A DNA stretch of 19,700 nucleotides from an uncultured Gemmatimonadota bacterium (GTDB taxonomy: Bacteria; Gemmatimonadota; Gemmatimonadetes; Gemmatimonadales; GWC2-71-9). This document shows, piece after piece, positions 15,164 through 19,700 of this stretch (position 1 is the first letter of the stretch; every line of letters starts with the position of its first letter). The notes under the pieces are model-generated. The model did not search any database. It saw only the letters and a program-made list of their open reading frames with translations, and was not told the origin of the DNA. The stretch spans positions 1 to 19,700 of the forward strand of contig CAMLLJ010000021.1 in the NCBI GenBank assembly GCA_946480845.1. Direction: 5' to 3'. The translations under genes and the position numbers were made by a program.

Positions 15164-18100
15164 TCAGGCCTCCACCGGATGGAGCACCTTGGCGAGGTAG
15201 GTGATCGCCGGGCGCGTGTTGACATCCTCGAGCACGTGATAGCCGCGCGGGTCCTTCCGGATCTGCGCCACGCGGCTGTCCGGATCGCGCATGTCGCCGA
15301 AGACGATGGCGTCGGAGGGGCAGGCCTGGGCGCAGGCCGTGGTGAATTCCCCGTCCCGGAGCGGCCGGTCTTCCAGCCGCGCCCGGCTCTGCGCCCCGCG
15401 GATCCGCTGGACGCAGAAGGTGCACTTCTCCATCACCCCGCGGGCCCGCACGGTCACGTCGGGGTTGAGCTGGAGGTGCAGCGGCTCCGGCCACGCCTTC
15501 TCGTTGTACTTGTACCAGTTGAAGTAGCGGACCTTGTACGGGCAGTTGTTGCTGCAGTAGCGGGTGCCCACGCAGCGGTTGTACACCTGGCCGTTGAGCC
15601 CGTCGGCCGTGTGGTAGGCGGCGTAGACGGGGCAGACCGGCTCGCAGGGCGCGTTCTCGCAATGCTGGCAGAGCATGGGAACGAACCGCGCCTCGGGATG
15701 CCCATGCCCCACCTGACCGTCCTCACCGGCCTGACCGCCGTGACCGTCCTGACTGTCTTCCCAGTACCTCTCGATCCGCATCCAGGTCATCTCGCGGCCG
15801 CGGACGATCTCGTCCTCCCCCACGGTCGGGATGTTGTTCTCGGCGTAGCAGGCCGTCACGCAGGCGGAGCACCCGGTGCACCGGGAGAGGTCGATCGCCA
15901 TGCCCCAGCTCGGGTGCTCGACCGCGTAGTCGCCGAGCTTCCGGGCCTTGACCACCTCGTCGCGCCAGCCGGCGATCGCCTCGACCTCGAGCTCGGTGTT
16001 GACCTCGTGATGGCCGTGGCCCGCGGCCAGGTACGCCTGCTTCACGGTGAGCCCCCGGCGCGCCGACTCGAGCGTCATCGCCTCCGCGATGCCGCGTCCC
16101 AGCTGCCGCGGCGTGCCCTCGACGGTGGCAACCTCCTTGTAGCGCCCGGTCTTCTCGAGGCTCACCCGGGTGGACACGTAGGGCACGAATGCTCCGGCGC
16201 CCGGCGGCCCCAGGAGGTCGAGGGCATTGACGCCGCGTCCCTTCGCAAACTGGCCATACTCGGTGTGGCCGAATCCGAGCGGGGCCGCCACCACGTCATC
16301 GCGGATGCCGGGGTACGGCAACGCCGGGCCCTCGATGCTGCCATGCGGCGACACCAGCCGCACGATTTCGCCGCGGCGGATGTCGAGCCGCTTCGCGGTG
16401 GCCGGGCTCAGCTCGATCCAGGAGTGCCAGGTGAGCTTGGTGACCGGATCGGCGACCTCGAGGAGCCACGGGCGGTTGGCGCCGCGGCCGTCGTGGAGCA
16501 GCGGGTGGGGATAGGGGAGGAAGTAGAACTCGCCGGTGCCGTCGAACGGGACGGTCGGGACGGTCGGGAGGGTCAGGGCGGTCGAGTCGGTCGGGGCGGT
16601 CGGGGGTGCGGAGGCCGCATCGGTGCCGGCAGCCGCGAAATTGCCGCCGCGGGCGAGGGATTCGCGCCACGCTGTGTCGTCCCCCGTCAGGGGAGCGCCC
16701 CAGGCCTGCTTCAGGTGCGCCTCGTACGTCGGCGCCGTGAAGCGGGCGAAGGCGGCGCCCGCCTTCTTCGCCGCCTGGAGCAGGACATCACCCGTGGCCA
16801 TGGTGGTGAAGACGGGCTCCATGACCGGCTGCATCAGGCCCGCGACACCGGCCCGGGGGCGCAGGTCGTCCCAGCGCTCCAGCGCGTGGTGGTTGGGCAG
16901 CAGCAGGTCGCAGAGCGCGGTCGTCTCGTCCATGTAGAGCGAGGTCGAGACCTTGAACGGGACCTTGGCCAGCGCCGCGGCGAACCCGGCCGACTTGGGC
17001 AGCGCGTAGGCCGGGTTGGCATCGTGCACCAGCAGCATGCCCACCTGGCCGGCGTTCATCGCGGTCATGAGGCGCGACATGCCCTCGTGCCCGTCACCGG
17101 AGCTGAGATCGGCGCCGAAGAGCACCGTCTGCCCGATGTTGCCCGCGGCCTGGTTGAGCAGGTTGACCGCGGTGCAGAGCTCGACCGCGCCCCGATGCTG
17201 GCTCGCGGTCCCGCCCGCCACCGCCAGGCTCGGCTGCGCCGCCGCGAACTCGCGCGCGACGCGCACGATCGCTTCGGCCGGCACGCCGCTCGCGCGCGCG
17301 GCATCCTCGGGACTCACGGCGCCGGCGACGGACGTTCCGCGCACCCCGGCCACGACGCCGGCCATTGCGAGCGCCACCAGCGCTTCCGAGCCCGGGATGG
17401 TGGGCTGCCATTCGTCGGCATTGAGACCGGTGAGGTCGCGGCGGGGCACGAAGGCGACGAACTTGGCGCTGTCGCCGGTGAAGCCGTGCGACTGGGCGAA
17501 GCCGCGCTGGTTCTCGGTCGGGCTGAGCCAGCTGTCCAGGAAGTCGGCGCCGAAGGACACGATGTAGCGCGCCTTGGCGAAGTCGTGCGCGGGCAGCTCG
17601 TCGCGGCCGAACACCGCGCGGTTGGCGGCGCGCATCGGCTCATGGTCGAGCGGCTCCCAGCGCGTCACCGTTCCGCCCGCGGCGCCCGCCCAGTCGGCCA
17701 GCAGGTCGGAGAAGGTGCCGCGGCCGGCGCCGGACAGCACCGCGACGCGTCCCGCCGCGCGGTTCACCTCGGTGGCGAGGCGGGTGATCGCCTCGTCCCA
17801 GGTGATCGCCTTGAAGCCGCCGCCGTCCCGCACCATCGGGGTCTTGACCCGGCCCGGGTTGTAGAGGCCCTGCAACGCGGCCTGGCCCCTCGAGCAGAGC
17901 TTCCCCTGGTTGATCGGGTGATCGGGATTGCCCTCGATCTTGATGGCGCGGCCTTCGCGGGTCTTCACGTGGATGCCGCACCCGGCCGAGCACTCGGTGC
18001 AGGTGCTCGCATACCAGGTGGGCACGCCGGGCACCTGGTCCTCCGACTGCACCAGGTACGGCACCAGCTTTTCGATGCGCCCGGTGGAGCAGCCCGACAG

Positions 18101-18178
18101 CGCCGCGGCTCCGCCGCCGGTGACGCCGAGGACGGTCAGGAATTTCCGGCGATCCACCGTCTGATTCAGATCAGCCAT
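15164..18178 (-). CDS. actB: Alternative complex III subunit ActB (fused molybdopterin-oxidoreductase-like and 4Fe-4S ferredoxin domains)
   Basis: A 1004-aa protein with a twin-arginine signal (RRKFLTVLG at 10-18) running into a lipobox-like LSGC (Cys30). B1 (about 45-745) resembles molybdopterin oxidoreductases and has Cys60, Cys63, Cys67 and Cys95, but ACIII members are known to lack the molybdenum cofactor. B2 (about 750-1004) has four cysteine groups: CTGCSACVTAC, CQHCENAPCEPVC, CVGTRYCSNNC and CTFC, for three 4Fe-4S and one 3Fe-4S cluster. B2 passes electrons from quinol toward the haems. Two 9-bp repeat arrays lie inside the gene (residues about 526-543 and 808-823) and add three-residue repeats at probable surface loops. 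The gene starts 16 bp after the actA stop. Confidence 0.94.
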   Translation of the reverse strand: MADLNQTVDRRKFLTVLGVTGGGAAALSGCSTGRIEKLVPYLVQSEDQVPGVPTWYASTCTECSAGCGIHVKTREGRAIKIEGNPDHPINQGKLCSRGQAALQGLYNPGRVKTPMVRDGGGFKAITWDEAITRLATEVNRAAGRVAVLSGAGRGTFSDLLADWAGAAGGTVTRWEPLDHEPMRAANRAVFGRDELPAHDFAKARYIVSFGADFLDSWLSPTENQRGFAQSHGFTGDSAKFVAFVPRRDLTGLNADEWQPTIPGSEALVALAMAGVVAGVRGTSVAGAVSPEDAARASGVPAEAIVRVAREFAAAQPSLAVAGGTASQHRGAVELCTAVNLLNQAAGNIGQTVLFGADLSSGDGHEGMSRLMTAMNAGQVGMLLVHDANPAYALPKSAGFAAALAKVPFKVSTSLYMDETTALCDLLLPNHHALERWDDLRPRAGVAGLMQPVMEPVFTTMATGDVLLQAAKKAGAAFARFTAPTYEAHLKQAWGAPLTGDDTAWRESLARGGNFAAAGTDAASAPPTAPTDSTALTLPTVPTVPFDGTGEFYFLPYPHPLLHDGRGANRPWLLEVADPVTKLTWHSWIELSPATAKRLDIRRGEIVRLVSPHGSIEGPALPYPGIRDDVVAAPLGFGHTEYGQFAKGRGVNALDLLGPPGAGAFVPYVSTRVSLEKTGRYKEVATVEGTPRQLGRGIAEAMTLESARRGLTVKQAYLAAGHGHHEVNTELEVEAIAGWRDEVVKARKLGDYAVEHPSWGMAIDLSRCTGCSACVTACYAENNIPTVGEDEIVRGREMTWMRIERYWEDSQDGHGGQAGEDGQVGHGHPEARFVPMLCQHCENAPCEPVCPVYAAYHTADGLNGQVYNRCVGTRYCSNNCPYKVRYFNWYKYNEKAWPEPLHLQLNPDVTVRARGVMEKCTFCVQRIRGAQSRARLEDRPLRDGEFTTACAQACPSDAIVFGDMRDPDSRVAQIRKDPRGYHVLEDVNTRPAITYLAKVLHPVEA
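15712..15756 (-). repeat. Array of five 9-bp repeats inside actB, coding-strand orientation
   Basis: On the minus (coding) strand five 9-bp units of consensus GACGGTCAG encode a Gly/Gln/Asp-rich insert (QDG-HGG-QAG-EDG-QV). The insert lies between the first and second cluster-binding cysteine groups of ActB, just before HPEARFVP. Unit length is a multiple of three, so the frame is kept. Confidence 0.82.
16550..16603 (+). repeat. Array of six 9-bp repeats inside actB, opposite orientation
   Basis: Six units of consensus GACGGTCGG read on the plus strand, antisense to actB, so the coding strand gives a Pro/Thr-rich insert (PTA-PTD-STA-LTL-PTV-PTV). The unit is the same 9-mer as in the array at 15712-15756 apart from one base, but inverted relative to the gene. 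Confidence 0.82.
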
Positions 18179-18194
18179 TGCAGCTCCACGGAGT

Positions 18195-18794
18195 TCAGTA
18201 ATGGCACGCAGTACAGTCGCGCGTCACCTTGCGCTCGACATGGCAGCTGATGCACCAGCCCATGTTGTTCACGTTGTTGACCTTGTAGACCTGGGGCATG
18301 CGGGTCACGTCGCCGTGGCAGGTGGCGCAGGCGGTGGGGCCGAGCGCCTTGATGTGCCGCTGATGCGGGAAGTGCACGTGGCGGGCGACCGCGTGGATGC
18401 GCACCCATTCCACGGGCTTCTTCTCGCTCCAGGCGGTGCGCAGCTTGGTGATCTCCGCGCGGTTGGTGCTGTCGTTTCCGGCGACGACCAGGTGGCACCC
18501 CATGCACGTCTCCAGCGACGGGATGCCCGGCTCGGGCGACACGTCCACGGAGTAGTGGCAGTACTGGCACTGCATCTTGAACTGGCCGGCGTGGAGGTCG
18601 TGCCGGAAGAAGATCGGCTGGCGGGGGCCCGCAAGCGCGGCGGAATCCTCGACGGTGAGGCGGGTGGCGACGATCGAATCTGCGGCCGGCGGCCTGGGCC
18701 CGGGCTGCTGCGCCGTCGTCGGTGCTCCGGACGCCATCAGTGCTGCCACGCCAACGAGCGCGACCCCACCAATGGCGAATGCAAGCTTGCGCAT
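18195..18794 (-). CDS. actA: Alternative complex III subunit ActA (pentahaem cytochrome c)
   Basis: A 199-aa cytochrome with an N-terminal hydrophobic signal or anchor (about 4-22). Five CxxCH haem sites are visible: CQYCH 76-80, CMGCH 97-101, CATCH 156-160, CISCH 181-185 and CTACH 194-198. Distal histidines include those in FFRHDLHAG and HFPHQRHIKA. ActA is the first gene of ACIII operons and takes electrons from the ActB iron-sulfur clusters. ATG 18794 is chosen because the signal peptide starts there and a GAGGTGGG ribosome site is upstream; the frame is open to GTG 18845, but that would run through the operator. A sigma70-type promoter and a Rex-like palindrome lie upstream. Confidence 0.94.
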   Translation of the reverse strand: MRKLAFAIGGVALVGVAALMASGAPTTAQQPGPRPPAADSIVATRLTVEDSAALAGPRQPIFFRHDLHAGQFKMQCQYCHYSVDVSPEPGIPSLETCMGCHLVVAGNDSTNRAEITKLRTAWSEKKPVEWVRIHAVARHVHFPHQRHIKALGPTACATCHGDVTRMPQVYKVNNVNNMGWCISCHVERKVTRDCTACHY

Positions 18795-18829
18795 TATCGA
18801 GCCCACCTCGATCGAGGAGAGTGGTTCAT

Positions 18830-18847
18830 ATGTGAAATTGTTCACTT
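18830..18847. promoter_or_regulatory. Rex-like palindrome upstream of actA
   Basis: ATGTGAA-ATTG-TTCACTT shares the GTGAA-N4-TTCAC core with the perfect palindrome at 8598-8615. It lies about 36-53 bp downstream of the predicted transcription start and 36 bp upstream of the actA ATG, a position that suits a repressor roadblock better than a CRP-type activator. Confidence 0.6.
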
Positions 18848-18889
18848 TCAGCAGGGATGTGGCGACAAGTCCCCGCCGCGGCGCGCCTA

Positions 18890-18917
18890 AGTATAGTGTT
18901 CAGCAATCATTTAACAA
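18890..18917 (-). promoter_or_regulatory. Candidate sigma70-type promoter of the act operon
   Basis: On the minus strand TTGTTA (18917-18912) and TATACT (18895-18890) are 16 bp apart. The -10 is identical to that proposed for the cupredoxin gene. The predicted start leaves a leader of about 90 nt before actA that contains the palindrome. Confidence 0.6.
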
Positions 18918-18936
18918 CCCGACGATTGCACGCTTT

Positions 18937-18955
18937 TCCGACTCGTGCAGTCGGA
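18937..18955 (-). terminator. Short hairpin directly after the trmJ-like stop
   Basis: A 7-bp stem (TCCGACT with AGTCGGA) and a 5-nt loop start one base after the TAA. On the transcribed strand it is followed by A, not U, residues, so its role as a terminator is doubtful. Confidence 0.3.
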
Positions 18956-19700
18956 TTAATCCGGCCCCCGCCGGGGCCGGACACCGGCCCGCTCCAGAAA
19001 GCGGACGACTTCGATCCCCATGGCCCGGAGCAGCGACGCTTCCCGTCCGTCCAGCGAGGCCCGGAACACGATTTCGCGGAACGACCGGAGCACGGAAGCG
19101 GGCTGCCGCGTCTTGAAGAAGTCGATCGCGTCGAGCGCGCCCTGCCAGTCGGTGAAGAGCTCTTCCAGCTGCGCGTGAGTGGCCGGCCCCGCCCGGTTGC
19201 GCGGCGGCTTGAGGGGGATCCGGTCGCCCCCGCGCGCAACCCAGAGCTCGTGCGCCATGATCGCCACGGCCTGTGCCAGGTTCAGCGAGGGATGCTCGGG
19301 CGCGGTCGAGATGGTCACCAGCAGCTGGCAGAGGTCGAGCTCGTCGTTGGTGAGCCCGCTGTCCTCCCGTCCGGCCACGATCGCAACGAGCCCCTGCCCC
19401 AGCCGTCCCACCACTTCCTCCGCCGCATCGCGGGGCCGCAGCACGCGCCGCTTGGCCGCCCGCTCGCGCCCGGTGAGCACCGCGGCGAAGGTGACGTCCG
19501 CCAGCGCGTCCGCGAGGCTGTCGAAGAACTCGATCCGCTCCACCAGGTCCGCCGTATTGTGCGCGATGCCCTCGATGCGGTACGCATCGAAGATCTCCGG
19601 CTTCACCAGCCGCATGTGCGTGATGCCGAAGTTCTTCGCGATCCGCACCGCGCTCGCGATGTTGACGATGTCCTGGGGGGCGACGAGGACGAGAATGGGA
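18956..19700 (-). CDS. trmJ: TrmJ-like tRNA 2'-O-methyltransferase, 5' end outside the window
   Basis: A SPOUT-fold (SpoU/TrmH) methyltransferase. The frame is open to the window edge, so the gene is partial: 247 residues are visible and the missing N terminus is short, since the family start (ILVLVAPQDIVNIASAVRIA) is already seen. Motif 1 contains the Asn and Arg of NIASAVRIAKNFG, motif 2 is IVAGREDSGLTNDEL, and motif 3 is ISTAPEHPSLNLAQAVAI, which together form the trefoil-knot SAM site. A C-terminal extension of about 90 residues, including the FFKTRQPASVLRSFREIVFRA region, fits TrmJ, which methylates position 32 of tRNA. Other TrmH-group members are possible. It lies upstream of the act operon but is probably a separate unit. 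Confidence 0.85.
   Translation of the reverse strand, partial: PILVLVAPQDIVNIASAVRIAKNFGITHMRLVKPEIFDAYRIEGIAHNTADLVERIEFFDSLADALADVTFAAVLTGRERAAKRRVLRPRDAAEEVVGRLGQGLVAIVAGREDSGLTNDELDLCQLLVTISTAPEHPSLNLAQAVAIMAHELWVARGGDRIPLKPPRNRAGPATHAQLEELFTDWQGALDAIDFFKTRQPASVLRSFREIVFRASLDGREASLLRAMGIEVVRFLERAGVRPRRGPD

Noticed and set aside
15712..16603. CRISPR-like repeats in actB
   Set aside because: Units are 9 bp, directly tandem and without spacers, and they lie in frame inside a gene.
15164..18178. A catalytic molybdenum oxidoreductase of the polysulfide or formate type
   Set aside because: The fused B1/B2 form, the pentahaem ActA, the DUF3341 ActD and two NrfD-like subunits are the ACIII gene set, in which the molybdopterin-like domain carries no cofactor.

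Overview
The window is GC-rich, gene-dense bacterial chromosome with no phage or insertion-sequence genes. The encoded alternative complex III respiratory enzyme, the ECF sigma/anti-sigma pair, many short gene overlaps and the general protein style suggest a Gemmatimonadota-like organism. That assignment is inference; no rRNA or marker gene in the window settles it.

Layout. 1-798 (minus): tRNA-Ala(UGC) lies just downstream of a SRAP-domain DNA-protein crosslink protein. 884-2707 (plus): an exported serine hydrolase of the beta-lactamase/PBP fold. 2708-3660 (minus): an Xre-RES toxin-antitoxin pair whose promoter is overlaid by a short repeated palindrome and whose toxin appears to start at CTG. 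3842-8014 (plus): four tightly packed genes that read as a complete sphingolipid pathway, namely serine palmitoyltransferase, a GNAT-fold ceramide synthase-like acyltransferase, an NAD(P)-dependent ceramide reductase-like epimerase and an AUR1-like PAP2 membrane enzyme. This is the most interesting system in the window. 8076-8540 (minus): a cupredoxin lipoprotein, divergent from an unrecognised cysteine-rich protein (8665-9441, plus). 9522-11067 (plus): an ECF sigma factor and its zinc-finger membrane anti-sigma factor, ended by a strong terminator flanked by inverted G-rich/C-rich tracts. 11229-18794 (minus): the operon actABCDEF for alternative complex III, a quinol:cytochrome c/cupredoxin oxidoreductase. 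18956-19700 (minus): a TrmJ-like tRNA 2'-O-methyltransferase cut by the window end.

How the parts fit. ActB, C and F with the ActA and ActE cytochromes would oxidise menaquinol and pass electrons to a periplasmic carrier. The nearby cupredoxin is a plausible carrier, and its promoter and the act promoter share an 18-bp palindrome (GTGAA-N4-TTCAC core) that resembles a Rex, or less likely a CRP/FNR, operator. The sphingolipid genes would condense serine with an acyl thioester, N-acylate the product, reduce the ketone and add a polar phospho-headgroup. Short stop/start overlaps (CTGA, GTGA, TGATG) recur and imply translational coupling. Two of them use CTG as the apparent start codon, which is unusual.
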